A stretch of DNA of 64,000 nucleotides from Pontitalea aquivivens (lineage in GTDB: Bacteria > Pseudomonadota > Alphaproteobacteria > Rhodobacterales > Rhodobacteraceae). This document shows positions 43,533 through 51,535 of this stretch, piece by piece (position 1 is the first letter of the stretch; each line of letters begins with the position of its first letter). The DNA lies in NCBI RefSeq assembly GCF_046507575.1, contig NZ_JBKFEY010000012.1, positions 29,533 through 93,532 of the forward strand. The letters run 5' to 3'. The notes beneath the pieces were generated by a model. It saw only the letters and a program-made list of their open reading frames with translations, was not told where the DNA came from and made no database searches. Made by a program: the position numbers and the translations under genes.

Positions 43533-44603
43533 ATGGAGGCCGCGCATTTCATCGGCACCGAGCCGCTGCCCCCCGACAGCCCGATCGATGTGGCGCGGCT
43601 GCAGGTCTGGCTGCGCGCCCGCCTGCCCGATTGCGACGGCACGCTGACGCTGGACCGCTTTCGCGGCGGGCAATCCAACCCGACGCTGCTGTTGTCCTTC
43701 GACGGGCAGCGCCGGTTCGTATTGCGGCGCAAGCCCGACGGCGCGCTGCTGCCCTCGGCCCATGCGGTGGATCGGGAATACCGCGTGATCTCGGCGCTGC
43801 GCGGGTCGGGCGTTCCGGTCGCGGGGGCGCGGCTGTTGTGCGACGACCCCGGCCTTGTCGGCACGATGTTCTATGTGATGGACTACGTCGAGGGGCGCAC
43901 CTTCTGGGAACCCTGGCTGCCGGACATGGACGGGGCCGAACGCGCCGCGATCTATGCCGAAATGAACCGCGTGATCGCCTGCCTGCATCAGGTGGATCAC
44001 CACGCCGCCGGGCTGGCGGATTTCGGCAAGCCCGAGGATTACGTCGCCCGTCAGGTGGCGCGCTGGTCGCGGCAATACCGCGCCTCGGAAACGCGCGTGA
44101 TCGCGGCGATGGACCGGCTGATCGCATGGCTGCCGCAAAACCTGCCGGCGCAGCGGCGCAGCGCGCTGATCCACGGCGATTTCCGGCTGGACAACATGAT
44201 CTTCCACCCGACCGAGCCGCGCATCCTGGCGGTGGTCGATTGGGAACTGTCCACGATCGGTGACCCGATGGCCGATTTCGCCTATCACACGCTGACCTGG
44301 CATTTCCCGCAGGCGCCCTATCGCGGGCTGGCCGATCTGGACCTTGCCGCCCTTGGCATCCCCGATGCCACCGCCTACCGCGATGCCTATCTGGCCGCGA
44401 CCGGACAACAGGCGGTCAGCGAGCGTGACTGGAACATCTATCTGGCGTTTTGTCTGTTCCGCGTGGCCGCGATCCGTCAGGGCGTGGCCAAGCGCGACCT
44501 GGACGGGAACGCCTCGAACCCCCATGCGCGGACCGCCGGTGCGCTGGCCGAACCCGTTGCCAATCTGGCCTGGGCGCATGCCGAACGGGCCATGTCTGCC
44601 TGA
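43533..44603 (+). CDS. APH-fold phosphotransferase, ACAD10/11- or LvaA-like hydroxyacyl-CoA kinase
   Basis: The 356-residue protein has the aminoglycoside-phosphotransferase fold with nucleotide loop FRGGQSNPTLLL (43-54), Lys67 region RRKPDG, catalytic loop HGDFRLDN (214-221) and metal motif DWE (236-238). With its neighbour it corresponds to the two halves of mammalian ACAD10/11 and to the LvaA/LvaC pair. There, 4-hydroxyacyl-CoA is phosphorylated and the phosphate is then eliminated. It starts 1 bp after the dehydrogenase stop. Antibiotic resistance is not a likely role. Confidence 0.85.
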   Translation: MEAAHFIGTEPLPPDSPIDVARLQVWLRARLPDCDGTLTLDRFRGGQSNPTLLLSFDGQRRFVLRRKPDGALLPSAHAVDREYRVISALRGSGVPVAGARLLCDDPGLVGTMFYVMDYVEGRTFWEPWLPDMDGAERAAIYAEMNRVIACLHQVDHHAAGLADFGKPEDYVARQVARWSRQYRASETRVIAAMDRLIAWLPQNLPAQRRSALIHGDFRLDNMIFHPTEPRILAVVDWELSTIGDPMADFAYHTLTWHFPQAPYRGLADLDLAALGIPDATAYRDAYLAATGQQAVSERDWNIYLAFCLFRVAAIRQGVAKRDLDGNASNPHARTAGALAEPVANLAWAHAERAMSA

Positions 44604-44625
44604 CCCCTATCGAAAGGATGCCCGA

Positions 44626-45393
44626 ATGACCCCGCTTTTCCCGCACTCTGGCATGGCGCTTGTCATCGGCGGCAGTGGCGGCGTCGGCGCCGAGATCTGC
44701 CGCGTACTGGCCCGTGACGGCTGCGATGTGGCGCTGACCTGGTTTGGCAACGAGGCCCGCGCCAATGCCGCCGCCGAGATGGTCCGTGCCGAAGGCCGCA
44801 CCGCCAGCACCCACCAGATCAACATCGAAGACCCCGAGGCCGTCGCCGCGCTGATCGACACCGTCGCGGCCGGAGGTGGCATCCATACGCTGGTTTATGC
44901 CGCGGGGCCGCTGGTGCCGCTGATCCACCTCAGCCGGATCGAGCCCGCGCTGATGAAAAAGCACCTGATGCAGGATGCCTTCGGCTTCTTCAACGTCGTG
45001 CATTACGCCCTGCCCCACCTGCGCCAAACGCGCGGGTCGATCACCGCGATCCAAAGCGCGGCGCAGTTCCGCTATGCCCCCGCCGACGGACTTTCGGTGG
45101 TGCCCAAAGCCGCCGTTCACGCGGTGATGAAGGGCGTCGCCAAGGAAGAGGGACGCCATGGCGTGCGCGCCAATGGCGTGGCGCTTGGCATGATCGATGC
45201 AGGCCAGCAGCCCGAACTGATCCGGCTGGGCCATATCGACCAGAAATACATCGACACCGCAGCCGCCAATGTGCCGCTAAAGGTCTGGGGCAAGCCGATC
45301 GACGTGGCCGAGGCCGTCAGCTACCTTGCCTCATCGCGGGCGGGCTTTGTCACCGGGCAGGTGATCAACGTTGATGGCGGCTATCATGTCTGA
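44626..45393 (+). CDS. SDR-fold protein with Ser at the catalytic Tyr position
   Basis: The start at 44626 follows AAGGATG; 255 residues. The Rossmann motif GGSGGVGAEI (15-24) and closing VINVDGGYHV are SDR-like. The YxxxK site reads SVVPK (Ser157, Lys161), and NNAG is replaced by YAAG (91-94). Proton transfer would have to differ from classical SDRs, or the enzyme may be an enoyl reductase-like or non-catalytic member. It follows the kinase gene by 22 bp in the ipdAB unit. Confidence 0.75.
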   Translation: MTPLFPHSGMALVIGGSGGVGAEICRVLARDGCDVALTWFGNEARANAAAEMVRAEGRTASTHQINIEDPEAVAALIDTVAAGGGIHTLVYAAGPLVPLIHLSRIEPALMKKHLMQDAFGFFNVVHYALPHLRQTRGSITAIQSAAQFRYAPADGLSVVPKAAVHAVMKGVAKEEGRHGVRANGVALGMIDAGQQPELIRLGHIDQKYIDTAAANVPLKVWGKPIDVAEAVSYLASSRAGFVTGQVINVDGGYHV

Positions 45394-45477
45394 CCCGTGG
45401 TGAGCGCCTACGACCATGTCAGCATCGGTGCGGGGCCGGGCAAGCAGGACCGGCAAGAAGCGCAGGGGAAGATCACA

Positions 45478-46332
45478 ATGACGGCAAACGACCGCGACAT
45501 TCTGGGCCTGGAAGGCAAGGTCGCACTTATCACTGGCGGCGGCGCGGGCATCGGGCGGGCCACCGCGGACATGTTCGCCCGCGCGGGCATGAAACTGGTC
45601 ATCGCGGAAATCGACCCCGCCCGCTGCGCCACGCTGCGTAACGCCTTCCCTGACCACCTGATCCTTGAGGCCGACGTGCGCCGCGCCGCGGATGCCGGGC
45701 GCATCGTCTCGGCCATCGCAGACCGGCACGGGCAGCTGGATGTGCTGATGAACAACGTGGGCGATTTCCTGCGGATCCAGAACTACTTTGTCGACACCAC
45801 CGAAGAGGACTGGGACCAGTTGTATCAGGTCAACCTGCTGCACATGTTCCGCATGACCAAGGCCGCGCTGCCGCTGATGAAGGCCTCGGGCGCGGGCGGC
45901 AGCATCATCAACGTCTCGACGATCGAGGCGTTCCGCGGCATCCCGAAAACCGTGGTCTATTCGGCCTTCAAGGCGGCGATCACCGGATTTACGCAAAGCC
46001 TTGCGGTGGAACTGGGGCAGGACGGCATCCGCGTGAACGCGATCGCGCCGGAAACCACCGACACCGCCCAGATCACCGCCGACAGCCGCGTGCCGCCGTC
46101 GAACCGCGACTATGTCAGCCGCTGGTTCCCGATCGGCCGCTTTGGCAAGGGCCAGGATTCGGCGGGCGCGGCGCTGTATCTGGCGTCCGAGCGGCTGTCG
46201 GGCTGGACCACCGGCCACACGATCCTGGTGGATGGCGGCGCGCTGGCGGCGGGCGCCTGGATGCGCCTGCCCGATGGCAAGAACTGGACCCATCTGCCGA
46301 TCATCGTGGCCGACGGCTACACCCCGACCTGA
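45478..46332 (+). CDS. Short-chain dehydrogenase/reductase
   Basis: The ATG at 45478 is preferred because GGGGAAG precedes it; a GTG at 45397 is in frame but less likely. 284 residues with TGGGAGIG (19-26), NNVG (92-95), Ser147, catalytic Tyr161/Lys165 (YSAFK) and closing DGGAL. It is the last clear gene of the ipdAB unit. It probably oxidises a 3-hydroxyacyl or ring hydroxyl. Confidence 0.85.
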   Translation: MTANDRDILGLEGKVALITGGGAGIGRATADMFARAGMKLVIAEIDPARCATLRNAFPDHLILEADVRRAADAGRIVSAIADRHGQLDVLMNNVGDFLRIQNYFVDTTEEDWDQLYQVNLLHMFRMTKAALPLMKASGAGGSIINVSTIEAFRGIPKTVVYSAFKAAITGFTQSLAVELGQDGIRVNAIAPETTDTAQITADSRVPPSNRDYVSRWFPIGRFGKGQDSAGAALYLASERLSGWTTGHTILVDGGALAAGAWMRLPDGKNWTHLPIIVADGYTPT

Positions 46333-46416
46333 GGCAACCAGACGCCGCGCGGACCGTCGCGCGGCTGACGCCACCGGATCTGACCGGCAAAACCTTCAAA
46401 CTTGGGAATCATCTTC

Positions 46417-47607
46417 ATGGCCAGAAATGTTGTAATCGCAGCCGGTGTCCGCACGGCGATCGGTGACTTCGGTGGCGCACTGTCGGGTATGTCGCCCTGC
46501 GATCTCGGCGCGGCCGTCGCGCGGGAGGCAATCACGCGGGCCGGCATAGCGGCAAGCGAGGTTGACCAGACCATCTTCGGCAATGTGATCCACACCGCGC
46601 CCGAGGACATGTATGTAAGCCGGGTTGTCGCGATCCGGGCAGGTATCCCGGACACCTCACCCGCGTTGACGCTGAACCGGCTGTGTGGCTCTGGACTGCA
46701 GGCCGTCGTGACCGGCGCTGAGCAGATCGCACTGGGCAAGGCCAACGTGGTGTTGGCGGGGGGAACAGAAAACATGAGCCGGGCCGGGCATCTTCTGACC
46801 CAGGTACGGAATGGTCAGAAAATGGGGGATGTAGCCGCAATCGACATGATGGTCGGTGCATTGACCGACCCTTTCGGCAACGGGCATATGGGTGTTACCG
46901 CCGAGAACGTTGCTGACCGCTCAGGCATCAGCCGGCTTGCTCAGGATAGCTTTGCTGTCCGTTCCCACCACCGCGCCGCCGCGGCGATCGCACAAGGCCG
47001 GTTCAGGGATCAAATCCTGCCGATGACGGTCAGGGTTGGTCGTTCAGAGCGGGTGTTTGACACCGATGAACATGTTCGCCCGAATGTCACGATTGACGAC
47101 CTTGCAAGGTTGCGGCCCGCTTTCATCAAGAATGGCGGCGTGACTGCCGGAAATGCATCTGGTCTGAACGATGGCGCCGCGGCGGTTCTTCTGATGGAGG
47201 AAGAACTGGCAGAAAAACGCGACCTTGCGCCACTGGCCCGGATCGTCGCGACAGGGCTTGGTGGGGTAGCACCCGATATGATGGGTATGGGCCCGGTTCC
47301 GGCAACGCGTCAAGCTCTGGCGCGCGCCGGGATCACGGTTGATGATCTGGACGTGATCGAATCCAATGAGGCTTTCGCAGCACAAGCCTGTGCGGTAAGC
47401 GCAGAGCTTGGATTTTCCGACGACAAGGTCAACCCGAATGGGGGCGCTGTCGCGCTTGGCCATCCCATCGGTGCGTCAGGTGCGATCATTCTGGTGAAGC
47501 TCTGCCATGAACTGCGGCGCATTGGCGGTCGCTACGGTTTGGCGACGATGTGTATCGGAGGCGGCCAGGGTATTGCCGTGGTGGTCGAAGCCATCAAAAG
47601 AAAATAG
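46417..47607 (+). CDS. Acetyl-CoA C-acetyltransferase (thiolase, AtoB/BktB type)
   Basis: The start at 46417 (MARNVVIAAGVRT) gives 396 residues with nucleophile Cys90 (LNRLCGSGLQAV), ESNEAFAAQ, VALGHPIGASG and second Cys (TMCIGGGQG). It is complete. Its codon use is less G/C-biased at third positions than the island genes (many GTT, CGT, GGT, TTG), and no island operator precedes it. It may therefore come from a different source. The stop codon is followed within a base by an ISL3 remnant. It probably cleaves acetoacetyl-CoA or 3-ketoacyl-CoA. Confidence 0.85.
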   Translation: MARNVVIAAGVRTAIGDFGGALSGMSPCDLGAAVAREAITRAGIAASEVDQTIFGNVIHTAPEDMYVSRVVAIRAGIPDTSPALTLNRLCGSGLQAVVTGAEQIALGKANVVLAGGTENMSRAGHLLTQVRNGQKMGDVAAIDMMVGALTDPFGNGHMGVTAENVADRSGISRLAQDSFAVRSHHRAAAAIAQGRFRDQILPMTVRVGRSERVFDTDEHVRPNVTIDDLARLRPAFIKNGGVTAGNASGLNDGAAAVLLMEEELAEKRDLAPLARIVATGLGGVAPDMMGMGPVPATRQALARAGITVDDLDVIESNEAFAAQACAVSAELGFSDDKVNPNGGAVALGHPIGASGAIILVKLCHELRRIGGRYGLATMCIGGGQGIAVVVEAIKRK

Positions 47608-48010
47608 GGGTCATCCTCAATCTGTGTGGCAGAACCACCCTGAGATATGGCGATTTGGGGGGGCTGGTTTGTGGTTTCAAAGAAGGATTGGGCGCCGTCC
47701 GATAGGGTGCAGGTGGATGAGGTCATTCAAGCCGAGGCTGGCCCGTGGGTTGTGTCTTGCAGGCTGGCACCACCGGCACCTGTCCTAGCTGTGGTATGCG
47801 TTCCAGCCGGCGACATGGATATGGATAGAGACGTCGTCGGATCGAGGACTTTCTCGCACATGGCAAAGCTGTGTCGGTCGAACTCAGGGTTTGTCGATGG
47901 CGATGCTCCAATTCGAACTGTAGCCGGGATACCTTTTCTGATCACGAGTCTTCGGTCGCCGCCCCGTTTGCGCGCCGCACCTCACGACAGGCTCAGCGCC
48001 TAAGGCATAT
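47608..48010 (+). pseudogene. ISL3-family transposase, 5' fragment with frameshifts
   Basis: The stretch just after the thiolase looks like an ISL3 left end (GGTCATCCTCAATCTGTG), and coding begins near 47647. In two alternating frames it gives a transposase N-terminus: DEVIQAEAGPWVVSCRL, then CPSCGMRSSRRHGYG, DVVGSRTFSH, and CRWRCSNSNCSRDTF with APFARRTSRQAQRLRH. The paired cysteines form the zf-ISL3 ribbon. At least two frameshifts and one stop are present. The rest is missing because the IS3 element starts at 48011. Confidence 0.75.
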
Positions 48011-49028
48011 TGAACCGCGCCGGTTTTGTCGGAGGCTCCAACTCTTGAGTAGGATGGAGCATCATGAGCAAGACGACGAACAAGTTTTCCCCTGAAGTGC
48101 GTGAGCGGGCCGTGCGGATGGTTCTCGACAGCGAAGTCCAGCACGGCTCTCGCTGGCAGGCGATCACATCGATTGCAGCGAAGATCGGCTGTTCGGCGAA
48201 CACGCTGAACGACCTGGGTCAAGAAGATGGAGGTCGACAGCAGCCGATCCGACGCGTCTTCGAAGAGAACTGGCGGGACTATGGCGTCCGCAAGGTCAGG
48301 CGGTAGCTTGCCCGGGAAGGGTTTGGTGTCGCCCGATGCACAGTCGCAAGGTTGATGAAGGATATGGGTATTCAAGGCATTATCCGGGGCAGGCCGCACA
48401 GGACGACGATCCCCGACAAGAAGCCGCCGTGTCCGCTGGACAAGGTGAACCGGCAATTTCGGGGGCCCGCACCTAACGTGCTCTGGGTTTCGGACCTCAC
48501 CTGCGTCGCAACGTGGAAGAGGTTCGTCTATGTGACGTTCGTCATCGATGCCTATGCCCGAAAGTTCGTCGGCTGGCGCGTCAGCACCTCGGCTCACGCT
48601 GGGTTCGCAATCGATGCCTTGGAACAGGCGGGCATGATCGCCGCCCCGGGAAAGGAACGGGGCTGGCCCATCACAGCGATCGCAGCAGTCAGTATCTGTC
48701 CATCAAATACACCGAGCGCCTTGCCGAGGCCGGGATCGAGCCGTCGGTAGGCAGCGTCGGTGACAGCTACAACAACGACTTGGCCGAGACGATCAACGGG
48801 CTGTACAAGGCCGAGGTCATCCACCGCCGCGGTCCGTGGCGCAGCTTCGAAGCCGTCGGATACACGACGCTGGAATGGGTCGACTGGTTCAACAACCGCC
48901 GCCTGCTGGAGCCCATCGGAAACATCCCGCCGACAGAAGCCGAGGCCAACTTCTACGCGGCGCTGGAAACTGAAGACATGGCCGCGTAGCTAACGAAAAT
49001 CAGCCTCCTGCAAACCCGGCGCGGTTCA
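48011..49028. mobile_element. Decayed IS3-family insertion sequence
   Basis: The left end TGAACCGCGCCGG (48011-48023) and its extension through GGAGGCT (48031-48037) are matched by the inverted right end, 49002-49028, with about three mismatches in 27. Length 1018 bp is shorter than the usual 1.2-1.3 kb because of an internal deletion. No target duplication is evident (TAT on the left, CTG on the right), so the flanks have probably changed since insertion. The element interrupts the ISL3 fragment. Confidence 0.85.
48064..48989 (+). pseudogene. IS3-family transposase OrfA/OrfB, deleted and frameshifted
   Basis: OrfA begins MSKTTNKFSPEVRERAV and keeps its HTH start, but near 48220 it jumps into OrfB (RRVFEENWRDYGVRKV). 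OrfB has an in-frame TAG at 48304-48306. It continues KDMGIQGIIRGRPHRTTIPDK with the first DDE Asp in VSDLT, then shifts frame near 48660. The tail HHSDRSSQYLS, SYNNDLAETING, YTTLEWVDWFNNRRLLEPIG carries the second Asp and the Glu. It cannot make an active enzyme. It resembles the IS3-family transposases common in Rhodobacteraceae. Confidence 0.85.
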
Positions 49029-49152
49029 CTGCATCGCCAAGGACCGTCCGAAGCAGAGACGAAATCTGGACCTGTGGGCCGTCGGTGTTCTCGTAGCGGG
49101 TGATCAGAACCCGCACGAAGTTCAGGCCGCGTTCGAGAGCATGCAGTTTCAT
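49000..49152 (-). CDS. Short unrecognised ORF, probable 5' gene fragment
   Basis: A 50-codon frame starts at 49152 (MKLHALERGLNFVRVL) and reads RYENTDGPQVQISSLLRTVLGDAVNRAG before stopping inside the right end of the IS3 element. The first 41 codons look coding by composition; the last codons lie in the IS. It is most likely the start of a gene cut off by the IS insertion. I do not recognise the family. Confidence 0.35.
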   Translation of the reverse strand: MKLHALERGLNFVRVLITRYENTDGPQVQISSLLRTVLGDAVNRAGFAGG

Positions 49153-49209
49153 ATGCAGTCAATAAACGACCGCTTTGTTGGAGTGGGCAGGGACGCTCGG
49201 ATTGCACAT

Positions 49210-49224
49210 TGGCAAACTTTGCCA
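49210..49224. promoter_or_regulatory. Palindromic operator of the parDE promoter
   Basis: TGGCAAACTTTGCCA is a perfect 15-bp palindrome, 25 bp before the parD start. It overlaps where the promoter should lie (TTGCAC at 49202-49207 as a possible -35). Antitoxins of this class repress their own operon through such sites. Confidence 0.65.
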
Positions 49225-49249
49225 TACTCTTTCCGTGAAGGAGACTGCT

Positions 49250-49495
49250 ATGGGTACCATGAATATCTCGCTACCGGACCCTATGAAATCTTGGGTCGAA
49301 GACCAGGCGAAGTCCGGCCGCTATGCCAATTCCAGCGACTACGTTCGCGATCTGATCCGCCGCGATCAGATACAGAAGGAGGCGATCATGGAAATCCAAG
49401 CCGCCGTCGATACGGGCCTCGCCAGTGGGCTGGCACGTCCGCTTGATCGTGAGGCCTTCAAGGCCCGAATGCGGGCTGGCCATGCCACAAAATAG
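49250..49495 (+). CDS. parD: ParD-type antitoxin
   Basis: The ATG at 49250 has GAAGGAG upstream (a second ATG at 49259 is possible); 81 residues. The N-terminal ribbon-helix-helix is visible: MNISLPDPMKSWVEDQAKSG and YANSSDYVRDLIRRD. The C-terminal arm (FKARMRAGHATK) is the toxin-binding part. It neutralises ParE and represses its own operon. Its end overlaps parE by 14 bp. Confidence 0.9.
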   Translation: MGTMNISLPDPMKSWVEDQAKSGRYANSSDYVRDLIRRDQIQKEAIMEIQAAVDTGLASGLARPLDREAFKARMRAGHATK

Positions 49496-49790
49496 CAGCT
49501 GGACCATCCGGCCTGCGGCTGAAGCCGATCTTGCGGACATCTGGATGGAAGGCTCAGCGAAATGGGGCTTAAGGCAAGCCGAGCACTATGCGGATAGCCT
49601 CTTTGCACTCTTTGATTTTCTCTCCGAGTATCCCGAGATGGCCCGGGAACGTGAAGAATTCACGCCGCCGGTGCATATTCATCCTATTGGATCGCATCTG
49701 GTGATCTATCTGCGGGAAGGGCAGGGGGTCGAAATCATCCGGATCCTTCATGCGCGTCAAAACCTGATGGCTTTTCTGAACGAGGTCTAA
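49482..49790 (+). CDS. parE: ParE-type toxin
   Basis: The 102-residue RelE/ParE-superfamily toxin has WTIRPAAEADLADIW, a helical pair WGLRQAEHYADSLFALFDFL and the strand end VEIIRILHARQNLMAFL. ParE toxins inhibit DNA gyrase, in the cytoplasm. The complete, intact pair amid broken mobile-element genes suggests it is a stabiliser of the island region. Confidence 0.9.
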   Translation: MPQNSSWTIRPAAEADLADIWMEGSAKWGLRQAEHYADSLFALFDFLSEYPEMAREREEFTPPVHIHPIGSHLVIYLREGQGVEIIRILHARQNLMAFLNEV

Positions 49791-49794
49791 GAAA

Positions 49795-50640
49795 TTAAAA
49801 CCCTGCGGCCTTTGTGAGGTTGATCCTGAACCTGTCACGTCTGCGCTGGTAGCGGCGGGTCATTTCGGCGCTGGCGTGGCCGAGTTGCTTTTGGATATAG
49901 CGTTCGTCGACTTCAGCGCTGCTGGCGAGGCCCGCGCGCAGCGAGTGGCCTGAGAAAAGTGCGATGCGGGCTTTTTCGAAAAACTCAGGGCGCAGGCCCG
50001 CCTCGCGGACGCAGGATTTGATCAGCCGGGCCACATGCTTGTCGGAAAGCCGCTCTGCGGTGGCCTTCAGCCTGTTGCGAGAGACGGCAACGAAGATCGG
50101 TCCGAAGTCGATCTTGGCATAGTGCAGCCATTGGGACAGCGCATGAACGGGGCAGGATCGCCTCTTTCTGCGCCGGAGGGCGGGCGTGTTTGCGCCGAAT
50201 GCCGGCCAAAACGCTGGCGATGTGCCGCCTTGCGTTCCAGCCGTTCGCCGCGCTGCGCATAGCCCCAGGACTGCCCGGAAAGCCGCCGTTCGATAGAGGA
50301 CACCGACAGCGCCGCAACCGCCTGGTCCGGCGCTGTCAGGTCGGCGATGTAAAGACCAATCATCTGGGGCGACGGGGGCAAGGGGTTCGCCCCGCGCATC
50401 CAGCACCAGCGGGCAAAGTGGCCCCAGTCCTTGGCATAGGCTTTCAGCGTGTTTTCAGATGCGGCCGCCTGCGCATATCCGCGTGCCGTCTGCACCAACC
50501 GGTCCAGCGCATCAGGCCCGGCAAGATGCGACGGCAGGGTGGTAGCGTCGTCCAGCGGCGCTGCGCTCTCGTCCTGTTCGTTGTGTTCGGGGCGATCTGG
50601 CGGGGCTGAAGGCGATTTCTGCTGCGTTTTTCACATGGCC
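49795..50640 (-). pseudogene. Tyrosine recombinase/integrase with internal deletion and frameshifts
   Basis: Read from right to left in three frames. The SAM-like core-binding domain (GYAQAAASENTLKAYAKDW, SVSSIERRLSG) lies near 50500-50270. Next, in another frame, comes RRKHARPPAQKEAILP, ending near 50160. Then the sequence jumps straight to CPVHALSQWLHYAKIDFGPIF. The stretch that should hold the first catalytic Arg (about 75 residues) is gone. The end keeps HSLRAG, LGHAS and the nucleophile Tyr in TRRYQRR. It is inactive. It probably once mobilised the neighbouring DNA. Confidence 0.85.
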
Positions 50641-50716
50641 CCAAGCCTATACTCTTTGCCTCCGATAATAGTTTCATTATTGGAGCCAGGCGCGCACCCC
50701 AATAGGGGTTCCGCGC

Positions 50717-51535
50717 CTATAATCTCAGATTAATTCTATTTTGCTGCGCCCCCTGCAAAAGAGCAAGTGCAGCTGCGTCCCGAGACATTCCAGAAGCACG
50801 CATGCTTTCAGAGCGAAGAAAAAATCTTTGCACAAGAGCTTCAATATTTTCCCGGGACTCAAAGTGCCCGGGATCGTCTGATCCAAAAACCACTTTAGAC
50901 TTGCTCGCATAAATTTCAACTTGTTGGTCTATGTTCAGTGCGCGAACGCTTTCCGGCAAACCCAGCGATACTTGGAAAACATTGCTCAATGAAGGTGATG
51001 CAATCACTGAATACCACTTCGATCGGGGCGTAACAGATTTTACCGCAATTTCTGAAATTTCTCGCTGCGCTGCCATCGCAAGTCGCATATTAATATCAAC
51101 CTCACCTACAGCTATCTCAAACTGCCGACTCCTGTATTGATTTATGATTTCATCTGCGAAATCTAATAGCTGCGTACGTGGCGGCGAAATATCTCCGAAG
51201 CCAAAGGATTTTGATAGAGCAAAATACCTCTTGTCCGAAAGTTTGTTTGCAAAAGAAGCTCCATCCAGAGTTCCCTCTTTTAGAACTTTGCCGATGAAGA
51301 ACTTATTATTAATATCCTCATCCAGGCCAAACGCACCCAATGCCACCTTGAGAAGTCTTCTATCAGAAACAAGTTTCTCAGGGGTAGAAACATACCGAAT
51401 TTTGTCTCGGAAATATAACTCATCCCTGCGAGCAATGGATGAGTTAGAGAACGTCTCAATTTGTGAAGATTGTGTTCGTTTTAGAAATTTCCACCCTGCG
51501 AAACCGCCAGTTGGAATGACAGGACGGTAAATCAT
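50717..51535 (-). CDS. DUF1217 family flagellar-associated protein
   Basis: The 272-residue protein matches DUF1217: PVIPTGGFAGWKFLKRT at the start, then RRDELYFRDKI, KLVSDRRLLKVALGAFGLDEDINNKFFI and FGDIS. These proteins occur in flagellar clusters of alphaproteobacteria, function unknown. Its start overlaps the flbT stop by 4 bp, so it belongs to the fliC-flaF-flbT unit. Base composition is clearly more AT-rich than its neighbours, with many AAA, TTT and ATT codons. The last codons run into the integrase remnant side. Confidence 0.8.
   Translation of the reverse strand: MIYRPVIPTGGFAGWKFLKRTQSSQIETFSNSSIARRDELYFRDKIRYVSTPEKLVSDRRLLKVALGAFGLDEDINNKFFIGKVLKEGTLDGASFANKLSDKRYFALSKSFGFGDISPPRTQLLDFADEIINQYRSRQFEIAVGEVDINMRLAMAAQREISEIAVKSVTPRSKWYSVIASPSLSNVFQVSLGLPESVRALNIDQQVEIYASKSKVVFGSDDPGHFESRENIEALVQRFFLRSESMRASGMSRDAAALALLQGAQQNRINLRL

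Noticed and set aside
43533..44603. Aminoglycoside phosphotransferase as a resistance gene
   Set aside because: The APH fold is shared with ACAD10/11-type kinases, and the adjacent ACAD10/11-like gene and operon point to acyl-CoA metabolism.
46345..46364. CCGCGCG/CGCGCGG hairpin after the SDR at 46332
   Set aside because: The 7-bp stem has no T-run, so calling it a terminator is not supported.
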